Source of the DNA: Robiginitomaculum sp.
GTDB taxonomy: Bacteria > Pseudomonadota > Alphaproteobacteria > Caulobacterales > Maricaulaceae
Length of the DNA: 5,864 nucleotides
Reading direction: 5' to 3'
Assembly: GCA_026982235.1 (NCBI GenBank)
Contig: JALSHM010000038.1
Coordinates: forward strand, 1 to 5,864
The notes under the pieces are model-generated. The model was given only the letters and a program-made list of their open reading frames with translations, was not told the origin of the DNA and made no database searches. Shown here one piece after another: positions 1 to 5,704 of this stretch (position 1 is its first letter; every line of letters starts with the position of its first letter). A program made the translations under genes and the position numbers.

Positions 1-330
1 AGGGATATTGTCCGCATCATGGGAACCATAAATAAAGAACCGCCCAGCCTCGACGGGAGGTAATCCGGCTTGGGATTTAGACGTCCAATCTTCGTCAGGG
101 AGTTGGGAAATAGAATACTCAAGCCCGCTCAGGTCTAACTGCGCCGCACACGCCCGTGCCTCGGCTTCGCTCGCAAACAAAGCCTGCACAAACATCCGCC
201 TCGGCCCGTCTTCAAACACAGAAACCGCCAAAGCCTGCATCGGCGTTTCAAAACCAAGTTGGTCAGAGAGGTCGAATATCACGGCTTCAGACCCACGAAT
301 AAATAAAGCGAATGGGGGTTGGTTTTTCAT
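1..330 (-). CDS. prmA: Ribosomal protein L11 methyltransferase, N-terminal part (runs off left edge)
   Basis: The first 110 codons of a gene that leaves the window at base 1, read from the ATG at 328-330. PrmA is a cytoplasmic S-adenosylmethionine-dependent enzyme that methylates ribosomal protein L11. What is visible is the substrate-recognition (L11-binding) region and the start of the linker. LPDEDW at residues 77-82, followed by KSQAGLPPV and AGRFFIYGSHD at about 85-105, is the signature I recognise from alphaproteobacterial PrmA. The SAM-binding methyltransferase domain lies outside the window and cannot be checked. The reading frame is closed by a TGA at 388-390, and no other ATG lies between it and the chosen start. 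No Shine-Dalgarno sequence precedes the ATG, but a promoter-like pair does (see 337-365), so the message may be leaderless. The gene follows uvrD after 70 bp on the same strand. The family call is firm; the catalytic half is inferred. Confidence 0.88.
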   Translation of the reverse strand, partial: MKNQPPFALFIRGSEAVIFDLSDQLGFETPMQALAVSVFEDGPRRMFVQALFASEAEARACAAQLDLSGLEYSISQLPDEDWTSKSQAGLPPVEAGRFFIYGSHDADNIP

Positions 331-336
331 AACGCG

Positions 337-365
337 TCTATATAGGCACGCGCAGACTTTGCCAA
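337..365 (-). promoter_or_regulatory. Candidate sigma-70-type promoter for prmA, leaderless geometry
   Basis: On the minus strand, TTGGCA (360-365) and TATAGA (337-342) are separated by exactly 17 bases. They match the TTGACA and TATAAT consensus at 5 of 6 and 4 of 6 positions. Six bases (331-336) lie between the -10 box and the prmA ATG, which puts the expected transcription start at about base 330, the A of the ATG. That agrees with the missing Shine-Dalgarno sequence. This is pattern matching only. Confidence 0.45.
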
Positions 366-400
366 TGCCTTTAGCGAATTGAATAGGTCAGATATTATCC

Positions 401-2716
401 TCAAACCCGCTCCACAAATCCGTCTAACACTTTTTTATTGCCCGCCTTTTCAAACGACACATCCAATTTATTGCCGACCGCGCTGGTGATGTGTCCGTAT
501 CCGAATTTTTGGTGGAAGATGCGCTCACCGACTTGGAAACTATCGCCTTTGTCGCGGCTTGGTTTTCGGACTGCGGTGCCTTCTATGGTTTTATTTTTTT
601 GAAACCTTTGCCAACCAGGGGAACGAGGTTTGGTATAGCCCGCATCAAAACTGTCGGCGAAGCTTTCGGAGACGCCCGTATAACCGCCTGCCGGATTATG
701 CCCAGCGCCAAAATATCCGGTGTCGGATTTGACCTCTACATGTTCTGGGGGTAGCTCGTCGATAAAGCGCGACGGAATACTGGCTTGCCATTGGCCGTAA
801 ATTTGGCGGTTGGCGGTGAAATATATTTCTGCCCGTTCGCGCGCACGAGTGATACCCACATAGGCAAGGCGGCGTTCCTCCTCCAGTCCCGCCATACCGC
901 TTTCATCCAAAGATTTTTGCGATGGGAATGAACCCTCTTCCCAGCCCGGTAAAAACACCAAAGGAAATTCGAGTCCCTTGGCACCGTGCAAAGTCATCAG
1001 GCTGATTTTATCATCATCCGCCCCGCCAGTTTCCATATCCAGCACCAGGCTCACATGATCCATATAGCCTTCCAGCGTATCAAATTCGCCCATGGCCTGT
1101 ATAAGTTCTTTGAGGTTATCCAGCCGCCCGTCTGCTTTGGGATCAGAATCGTTTTTCCACATGGCGGTATAGCCACTCTCATCCAGGATTTTTTCGGCCA
1201 ATTCCGTGTGCCGTAAATCCGCCATGGCCGCCCGCCAACGGTCAATATCGAGGAGAAATGCCCGCAGAGCCGTACGAGCTTTGCCGCGTATTTCATCGGT
1301 TTTGACAATTTGCCTTGTGGCGGCTTCCAGAGACACGCCCATTGCCCGCGCCGCCAATTGTAGCTTTTGAATGGTCACCGCACCAATGCCGCGTTTGGGT
1401 GTATTGACGATACGCTCAAACGCGAGGTCATCTGTGTCAGACCGCACTGTGCGTAAATAAGCATGGGCATCGCGGATTTCGAGGCGCTCGAAAAACCGAG
1501 GGCCACCAATGACGCGGTACGGCAGTCCAAGCGCGATAAAGCGTTCCTCAAAGCTGCGCATTTGCCTTGACGCCCGCACCAACACGGCCACATCATTATA
1601 GAGCCGCCCGCCGCTAAACCAGTTTTCAATCTCGGCGGAAATCAAACGCGCTTCGGCGTCCCCGTCCCAGACGCCAGAGACCACCACCTTTTCCCCGCCT
1701 ATTTCATCTGTCCACAAAGTCTTACCAAGGCGGTCTTTGTTAGCGGTAATCAGGCCAGATGCAGCCCCCAAAATATGCTCGGTCGAGCGGTAATTGCGCT
1801 CCAGTCGCACCACTTTGGCACCCGGGAAATCTTTCTCGAAGCGCAAAATATTATCAACCTCCGCCCCGCGCCAGCCATAAATTGACTGGTCGTCATCCCC
1901 AACCACGCACAGATTTTGCTGGGCTTTGTCCGCGCGCTGGGCAAGAAACCGCAGCCAAAGATATTGCCCGACATTGGTATCTTGATACTCGTCCACCAAA
2001 ATATATTTGAATTTGTTTTGATACTTGGCCAGCACGTCAGGGTAAGTTTGAAAAATAGTCAGATTGTGTAACAGCAAATCACCAAAATCACAGGCGTTCA
2101 AAGTTTTCAAGCGGCTTTGATATATCCTGTATAATTTAGCCCCCCGCCCTTCTGCAAAACCGTAGCCATCGCCTGCGGATAATTTCTCGGGCGTTTTGCC
2201 TTTATTTTTCCAACCATCGATTAAATGCCCCAAATGGCGCGGCGTCCAGCGCTTTTCATCAATGCCTTCGGCTTTCAGGATTTGTTTGAGCAGCCTTAAT
2301 TGATCGTCCGTATCCAAAATTGTAAAGCTGGATTTAAGCCCGACCAGCTCGGCGTGAATACGCAAAATTTTGGCCGCCACCGCATGAAATGTCCCAAGCC
2401 ATGGCAGGCCTTCGACCTCTGCCCCGATCAATTCCCCGACCCGCTCGCGCATTTCCCGCGCCGCTTTATTGGTAAAGGTGACGCATAAAATCTGCGATGG
2501 ATAAGCTTTGCCCTGCGCCAAGATATGGGCGAAGCGTGTGGTCAAAACCCGTGTCTTGCCCGTGCCCGCCCCGGCCAAGACCAAGAGCGGTCCATCAATG
2601 GTTTCCACCGCCTGGCGCTGTTCAGGGTTCAGTCCGTCCAAATAGGCCGCACTACGCACCTTATGCACACCCGCCATTGCGCGCTCGGAAATAGGTCTAG
2701 AATCAAATTCAGTCAT
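401..2716 (-). CDS. uvrD: UvrD/PcrA-type superfamily 1A DNA helicase
   Basis: An ATP-dependent 3'-5' DNA helicase of 771 residues, acting in the cytoplasm in nucleotide excision repair, mismatch repair and clearing of stalled complexes. All SF1A motifs are present in order: Q motif LNPEQRQAV (29-37), Walker A GAGTGKT (49-55), Ia VTFTNKAAREM (79-89), TFHA (109-112), Walker B LVDEYQDTN (240-248), III VVGDDDQSIYGWRGA (271-285), IV RLERNYRS (304-311), V TLHGAKGLEFPLVF (575-588) and VI EERRLAYVGITRAR (613-626). The last 43 residues (GERIFHQKFGYGHI onward) match the small C-terminal Tudor-like fold of UvrD/PcrA known for RNA polymerase contact. The linker before it is a loosely conserved Gly/Ser/Asp-rich stretch. 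It is longer than E. coli UvrD (720), as is common in alphaproteobacteria. I chose the ATG at 2714-2716; a TTG at 2732-2734 would add only MPYVLD and has no better ribosome site. The GST stop is 39 bp upstream, so cotranscription is possible. uvrD and pcrA cannot be told apart by sequence alone. Confidence 0.95.
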   Translation of the reverse strand: MTEFDSRPISERAMAGVHKVRSAAYLDGLNPEQRQAVETIDGPLLVLAGAGTGKTRVLTTRFAHILAQGKAYPSQILCVTFTNKAAREMRERVGELIGAEVEGLPWLGTFHAVAAKILRIHAELVGLKSSFTILDTDDQLRLLKQILKAEGIDEKRWTPRHLGHLIDGWKNKGKTPEKLSAGDGYGFAEGRGAKLYRIYQSRLKTLNACDFGDLLLHNLTIFQTYPDVLAKYQNKFKYILVDEYQDTNVGQYLWLRFLAQRADKAQQNLCVVGDDDQSIYGWRGAEVDNILRFEKDFPGAKVVRLERNYRSTEHILGAASGLITANKDRLGKTLWTDEIGGEKVVVSGVWDGDAEARLISAEIENWFSGGRLYNDVAVLVRASRQMRSFEERFIALGLPYRVIGGPRFFERLEIRDAHAYLRTVRSDTDDLAFERIVNTPKRGIGAVTIQKLQLAARAMGVSLEAATRQIVKTDEIRGKARTALRAFLLDIDRWRAAMADLRHTELAEKILDESGYTAMWKNDSDPKADGRLDNLKELIQAMGEFDTLEGYMDHVSLVLDMETGGADDDKISLMTLHGAKGLEFPLVFLPGWEEGSFPSQKSLDESGMAGLEEERRLAYVGITRARERAEIYFTANRQIYGQWQASIPSRFIDELPPEHVEVKSDTGYFGAGHNPAGGYTGVSESFADSFDAGYTKPRSPGWQRFQKNKTIEGTAVRKPSRDKGDSFQVGERIFHQKFGYGHITSAVGNKLDVSFEKAGNKKVLDGFVERV

Positions 2717-2722
2717 GTCCAG

Positions 2723-2751
2723 AACATATGGCAAACAAATTTGCGGGTAAA
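2723..2751 (-). promoter_or_regulatory. Weak candidate promoter for uvrD
   Basis: Within the 39-bp GST-uvrD gap, TTTACC (2746-2751) and TATGTT (2723-2728) are spaced by 17 bases on the minus strand, each matching consensus at 4 of 6 positions. The -10 box ends six bases before the uvrD ATG, the same geometry seen before prmA, and there is no purine-rich Shine-Dalgarno sequence. Matches this weak arise easily by chance, so uvrD may simply be read through from upstream. Confidence 0.2.
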
Positions 2752-2755
2752 CCGT

Positions 2756-3340
2756 TTATGTGGGTGGAGCAGTCTCTATAAATGACTTGCGTTGTTCAAA
2801 GCTTTCAAACCATTCGGCCAGCTTTGGCATATGGTCGCGCCACTGCATATCGGCGGCGCGAAAATCTACATAGCCAAGGGCGCAGGCTATGGCCAGATTA
2901 CCAAATTCCCACGGCTCGCCAAGTTCATCGACAATGGTTTCCAGATGTTGCAAAGCACGAACAGTGGCGTTTTCTTGGCGCATAGCCCAGAAATCCCACC
3001 ATTGTTCTTGGGGACGTATCCGTTCCATGCGAAAGGTCAGCACAGCATCAATCATGCCGTCCCCGAGCGCGTGCAAAGTCTTCTGCCGCCATGCTGTTTC
3101 GCCATTAGGCAACCACGGCTTGTCCAAACTATCCAGATATTCACAAATCACCGGACTGTCATAAATAGCGCTGTCACCAACCAGCAAAGCCGGCACCTTG
3201 CCCAGCGGATTAGCGCTGTGCAAAACGGCATCATCATCAAAGGGCACCGTCGCTATTTCTTCAACGTCCAATCCCTTTTCATGGATAAGAATACGGACTT
3301 TGCGCGCATAGGGTGATGTGGGGGAATATATGAGTTTCAT
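2756..3340 (-). CDS. Glutathione S-transferase family protein, YibF type
   Basis: A cytosolic 194-residue GST-fold protein. The thioredoxin-like N-terminal domain spans about 1-78: MKLIYSPTSPYARKVR at the start with the Ser/Tyr-rich first-strand loop, the cis-proline segment NPLGKVPAL (44-52), and the glutathione-contacting acidic-Ser pair in YDSPVICEYLD (60-70). An all-helical C-terminal domain follows, with NLAIACALGYVDFR (148-161) and a closing KSFIETAPP. These stretches closely resemble E. coli YibF (PTSPFVRKL-like start, NPLGKVPVL, FDSPIIAEY, IAIACAVGYLNFR, SFARTEPP). The substrate is unknown, and YibF itself has no settled physiological role. The start at 3338-3340 is chosen because AGGAA (3349-3353) sits 8 bases upstream and because the family begins with MKL. 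A longer frame to 3406 would add 22 residues that are translated repeat DNA. The gene lies 99 bp after sufA and 39 bp before uvrD on the same strand, possibly as the last member of a SUF transcript. Protection against oxidative stress would fit this setting but is inference. Confidence 0.9.
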   Translation of the reverse strand: MKLIYSPTSPYARKVRILIHEKGLDVEEIATVPFDDDAVLHSANPLGKVPALLVGDSAIYDSPVICEYLDSLDKPWLPNGETAWRQKTLHALGDGMIDAVLTFRMERIRPQEQWWDFWAMRQENATVRALQHLETIVDELGEPWEFGNLAIACALGYVDFRAADMQWRDHMPKLAEWFESFEQRKSFIETAPPT

Positions 3341-3348
3341 TTTATTTG

Positions 3349-3353
3349 TTCCT
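3349..3353 (-). promoter_or_regulatory. Ribosome binding site that fixes the GST start
   Basis: AGGAA on the minus strand, 8 bases before the ATG at 3338-3340 and only 4 bases beyond the edge of the 71-bp palindromic repeat. It decides the short (194 aa) start over the longer frame that reads through the repeat. Because it is so close to the repeat stem, folding of the repeat in RNA could influence its access. Confidence 0.65.
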
Positions 3354-3357
3354 GAAA

Positions 3358-3428
3358 TTGTAGGGTGGATTAGCGATAGCGCAATCCAATGGTGGATTAC
3401 GCGCAAGAGGCGCTAATCCACCCTACAA
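3358..3428. repeat. 71-bp palindromic REP/MITE-like intergenic element
   Basis: Perfect 18-bp inverted arms at 3358-3375 (TTGTAGGGTGGATTAGCG) and 3411-3428 enclose a 35-base centre. The centre itself contains a stem, 3379-3388 against 3393-3404 with a 2-base bulge. The sequence can also be read as two tandem palindromic modules, each opening with GGTGGATTA. The first (about 3364-3388) folds around ATAG. The second (3391-3422) folds as a 13-bp stem with one bulged C and an AAGAG loop. The core GTAGGGTGGATTAGC...GCTAATCCACCCTAC is, from memory, a widespread intergenic repeat of proteobacterial genomes. It carries no open reading frame and I see no clear target-site duplication. It lies wholly between the sufA stop and the GST ribosome site. 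No T-tract follows either arm, so it is not a classical terminator. Confidence 0.85.
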
Positions 3429-3439
3429 GTTATCAATTA

Positions 3440-3820
3440 TCACGCGCCCGCGTCTGCCACCTCCACCGGGACAATGGTCACGCTTTCCCCACAGCCACAC
3501 GCATCGGTCTGGTTTGGATTTTTGAACACGAATTTTGAGTGTAGGACTTCGGTCTCATAGTCGACGACTGAACCGAGCAAGAACAGAACCGCTTTGGCAT
3601 CAACGACGATTTTAACGCCGTTGTCTTCGACCACTTCGTCAAATTTTTCAATCTCGTCCACATATTCCATCAAATATTCCATGCCCGCACAGCCGCCGTT
3701 TTTGACGCCGACGCGCAGATAACCTTGGCCTTTTTCAGCTAATATCTCTTTGACCCGCGCCGCCGCCGCGTCCGTCAAAGTCACGAGTTTTGGTATTTGT
3801 CTTTTTTTAATATCTGCCAT
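3440..3820 (-). CDS. sufA: HesB/IscA/SufA-type iron-sulfur cluster carrier
   Basis: A 126-residue A-type carrier that receives Fe-S clusters from the SufBCD scaffold and passes them to apoproteins in the cytoplasm. The three conserved ligand cysteines are present: C44 in KNGGCAGMEY (40-49), and C108 and C110 in ACGCGES (107-113). The region between has the family strands LRVGVKNGG, IVVDAKAVLFLLGSVVDYE and SKFVFKNPNQT. It is slightly longer than the usual 105-120 residues because of a basic N-terminal tail (ADIKKRQIPK) and a short tail after the CGCG motif. The NGGCAGMEY and NPNQTDACGCGES wording is typical of the alphaproteobacterial SufA/HesB that closes the suf operon. The ATG at 3818-3820 is preceded by a strong GAGGAAA (3823-3829). 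Palindromic repeats lie on both sides: 3885-4032 upstream and 3358-3428 downstream. The protein could also be labelled iscA or erpA, but the suf neighbours favour sufA. Confidence 0.92.
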   Translation of the reverse strand: MADIKKRQIPKLVTLTDAAAARVKEILAEKGQGYLRVGVKNGGCAGMEYLMEYVDEIEKFDEVVEDNGVKIVVDAKAVLFLLGSVVDYETEVLHSKFVFKNPNQTDACGCGESVTIVPVEVADAGA

Positions 3821-3822
3821 AA

Positions 3823-3829
3823 TTTCCTC
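3823..3829 (-). promoter_or_regulatory. Ribosome binding site of sufA
   Basis: GAGGAAA on the minus strand, ending two bases before the sufA ATG, with its AGGA core 4 bases away. This is the strongest Shine-Dalgarno match I noticed in the window. It fits independent translation of sufA after the long gap with its repeat. The 44 bases between it and the repeat (3841-3884) are AT-rich and contain a TATAAA, but I found no -35 partner at proper spacing and do not call a promoter. Confidence 0.65.
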
Positions 3830-3884
3830 AAAAAATATTTTTTATACGATGCTATAAAGTCGAAGATACGCGTTTAATTTCTCA

Positions 3885-4032
3885 ATCCCATCCCCTCACC
3901 TTGTTCCTCTCCCTATGGGAGAGGAGACGTTGGCGCGACTATCATTACATTTTCGAATAACCGGTGTAGGTTCGGAAAACCTAGCCTCTCCCATGGGAAG
4001 AGGTGCGCGACAGCGTGGTGAGGGGATGGGAT
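3885..4032. repeat. 148-bp MITE-like element with 16-bp terminal inverted repeats
   Basis: Perfect 16-bp terminal inverted repeats, ATCCCATCCCCTCACC at 3885-3900 and its reverse complement at 4017-4032, bound a non-coding interior. Inside are three further hairpins. The first is CCTCTCCC/GGGAGAGG with a 3-base loop (3906-3924). The second is TAGGTT/AACCTA with a 5-base loop (3967-3983). The third is CCTCTCCCATGGGAAGAGG with one bulged A (3985-4003), nearly repeating the first. CCCCTCACC together with CTCTCCC...GGGAGAGG is, from memory, a common dispersed repeat in alphaproteobacteria. No transposase or reading frame is present, so if mobile it would need help in trans. I see no convincing target-site duplication. 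It occupies most of the 237-bp gap between sufT and sufA. Neither end has a T-tract, so a simple intrinsic terminator is not supported. Confidence 0.85.
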
Positions 4033-4057
4033 GTTAGTAATCTGCAACATATTTCCT

Positions 4058-4462
4058 CTAAAACATATTCAATTCAAGCCGGGCTTCGTCGCTCATCAAG
4101 TCTGGAGTCCAGGGTGGATCGAACACCATGTTCACCTCGACCTTGCGCACACCGTCTATCATGATGCAAGCATCATGCACCCAAATAGGCATTTCGCCAG
4201 CTACCGGGCAACCCGGCGCGGTGAGGGTCATATCAACTTTTAGTGTCCAGTCGTCCTCAAGCTCAACTCTATAAATCAAGCCAAGCTCGTAAATGTCCAC
4301 CGGAATTTCCGGGTCGTAGACGGTTTTGATCTGGGAGATAACCTCCGCCGTTACCCGCTCGATGTCTTTGTCGGTGGGCTTATCCACAGGTGCGGCGGGC
4401 GCCACATCAATCACGTCGCGCTCTGCTGGCGGTTCTATGTCTGTTTTCATGTCTTCTGTCAT
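4058..4462 (-). CDS. sufT: SUF-system protein SufT (MIP18/DUF59 family)
   Basis: A 134-residue cytoplasmic Fe-S maturation factor of the MIP18/DUF59 (PaaD-like) family. The core begins with the helix DKDIERVTAEVISQIKTVYD and reaches the hallmark DPEIPVDIYELGLIY (50-64). It continues with MTLTAPGCPVAGEMP (78-92), which carries the conserved Cys85, and ends with VFDPPWTPDLMSDEARLELN. Residues 1-30 are an acidic, proline-rich and probably disordered extension, as is usual for SufT fused downstream of sufS in alphaproteobacteria. The ATG at 4460-4462 is preceded by AGGTAA with suitable spacing; an internal ATG at residue 5 is possible but lacks a better site. The gap to the sufS stop is only 24 bases, so the two are almost certainly cotranscribed. 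SufT-type proteins are linked to cluster delivery under high demand, though the exact biochemical step is not settled. There are few alternatives given the context. Confidence 0.93.
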   Translation of the reverse strand: MTEDMKTDIEPPAERDVIDVAPAAPVDKPTDKDIERVTAEVISQIKTVYDPEIPVDIYELGLIYRVELEDDWTLKVDMTLTAPGCPVAGEMPIWVHDACIMIDGVRKVEVNMVFDPPWTPDLMSDEARLELNMF

Positions 4463-4486
4463 GGTCTTACCTATATAGTGTGGTTC

Positions 4487-5704
4487 TTAGGATAAAAAAG
4501 TGCGCGCCTTGTCAACGGCTGCAATAAGGCGGTCAACCTCGTCTTCTGTATTGTAAATGGCGAAGCTGGCGCGGGCGGTGGAATGAATGCCAAAACTCTC
4601 CATCAAGGGTTGGGTGCAATGCATACCGGCGCGAATAGCCACGCCGTATTTGTCCAAAATTTGCGCAATGTCATGGGCGTGGGCACCTTCAAGGGTAAAG
4701 GACAATACCGCGCCTTTATTGGGTGCGTCGCCAATAAGCCGAAACGCATTGACCTGTTCAAGCCCCGCCAAGGCGCGTTTATAAAGTTTCATCTCGTGGG
4801 CTTCTATTTCGGCGCGGTCAAACCCAGATAGCCAATCTATGGCTGCGCCCAGTCCGATGGCTTCGATAATCGGCGGTGTGCCCGCTTCGAATTTATGGGG
4901 AATGTCAGCATAGGTGATACTGTTTTCGAACACATCTGCAATCATCTCACCGCCGCCGTTAAAGGGTTGCAAGCGCTCCAACATTTCGCGCTTTCCGTAC
5001 AGTGCGCCAATACCTGTTGGACCATAAAGCTTATGACCCGTCATGGCATAAAAATCAGCATCAATATCCAAAACGTCCACAGGCATATGTACCGCCGCTT
5101 GGGTGCCGTCGACAACAAAGATACAGCCATGGTTATGGGCAATTTTTCCCATATCACGCACAGGGTTTATGGTGCCCGTGACATTGGACATATGTACGAC
5201 AGAGACAATTTTTGTCCGCGATGTAAACAGGTTTTTGTAAGCATCCAAATCCAGCGTGCCGTCCGCAAGTACGGGCACCCATTTAATCACCGCCCCAAAG
5301 CGTTCACGCAAGAAATGCCACGGCACAATATTGGAATGATGTTCCATCTTGGTGATAATGATTTCGTCGCCGGGTTCAATTTCGCCCATCAAACCATAAG
5401 CCACCATGTTGAGGGCTTCGGTAGCACCTTTGGTAAAGATGATTTCACCCGCCTCGGCAGCGCCTAAAAATGTCGCAACCTTGCCCCGTGCGGCTTCAAA
5501 ACTTTCCGTGGTTTCATTGGCCATAGTATGCAAGCCCCGATGCACATTGGCATAGCTATGCTCCATTTGGCCTTGCATGGCTTGCATAACGGCTTCGGGC
5601 TTTTGCGCACTGGCCGCATTATCCAAATAGGCCAGCGGCTTAGCGTTTATTTGGCGGCTCAATATGGGAAATTCCGCGCGAATTTTTTGCACATTGAGGG
5701 TCAT
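4487..5704 (-). CDS. sufS: Cysteine desulfurase SufS (class V aminotransferase fold, PLP)
   Basis: A 405-residue pyridoxal-phosphate enzyme that converts cysteine to alanine and holds the sulfur as a persulfide for Fe-S assembly. In E. coli it hands the sulfur to SufE; no sufE is in this window. The catalytic parts are intact and nearly collinear with E. coli SufS (406 aa). They are the His that stacks on PLP in EHHSN (H122), Asp199 and Gln202 in VVDGTQAA, the Schiff-base lysine K225 in TGHKLYGPTG, and the persulfide cysteine C363 in RAGMHCTQPLM. The RAGMHC wording without a long flexible loop marks the group II (SufS/CsdA) type, not IscS. The start at 5702-5704 is chosen because it forms an ATGA overlap with the sufD stop and has GGAAGAG (5710-5716) upstream. 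An ATG at 5720-5722 would add MAGREL inside sufD with no better site. sufT follows after 24 bp. Confidence 0.97.
   Translation of the reverse strand: MTLNVQKIRAEFPILSRQINAKPLAYLDNAASAQKPEAVMQAMQGQMEHSYANVHRGLHTMANETTESFEAARGKVATFLGAAEAGEIIFTKGATEALNMVAYGLMGEIEPGDEIIITKMEHHSNIVPWHFLRERFGAVIKWVPVLADGTLDLDAYKNLFTSRTKIVSVVHMSNVTGTINPVRDMGKIAHNHGCIFVVDGTQAAVHMPVDVLDIDADFYAMTGHKLYGPTGIGALYGKREMLERLQPFNGGGEMIADVFENSITYADIPHKFEAGTPPIIEAIGLGAAIDWLSGFDRAEIEAHEMKLYKRALAGLEQVNAFRLIGDAPNKGAVLSFTLEGAHAHDIAQILDKYGVAIRAGMHCTQPLMESFGIHSTARASFAIYNTEDEVDRLIAAVDKARTFLS

Noticed and set aside
491..2010. Several plus-strand and off-frame minus-strand open frames of 60-90 codons
   Set aside because: All are shadows within the uvrD coding region, which reads through without a break.
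2717..2734. TTG start for uvrD giving six extra residues
   Set aside because: It is a rarer start codon with no ribosome site of its own, and ATG at 2716 is a better choice. The difference does not affect any domain.
2700..2760. A LexA (SOS) box before uvrD
   Set aside because: The alphaproteobacterial GTTC-N7-GTTC pattern is not met: a single GTTC occurs, with no partner at the right spacing.
2792..3316. 174-codon plus-strand open frame
   Set aside because: It is antisense to the GST gene, with no ribosome site or recognisable domain.
3341..3406. A 22-residue N-terminal extension of the GST (start at 3406)
   Set aside because: The added residues are mostly translated palindromic repeat, the family starts at MKL, and a good AGGAA precedes the ATG at 3340.
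3906..4003. CRISPR-like repeat pair (CCTCTCCC...GGGAGAGG twice)
   Set aside because: There are only two short palindromic copies inside one terminal-inverted-repeat element, with no regular spacer series and no cas genes.
3358..4032. The two palindromes as rho-independent terminators
   Set aside because: Neither has a T-tract after the stem on either strand, and both look like dispersed repeats with genes continuing on the same strand.
4895..5467. 190-codon plus-strand open frame
   Set aside because: It lies entirely antisense to sufS, whose catalytic motifs are intact. Its translation shows no family features; it is an antisense shadow.
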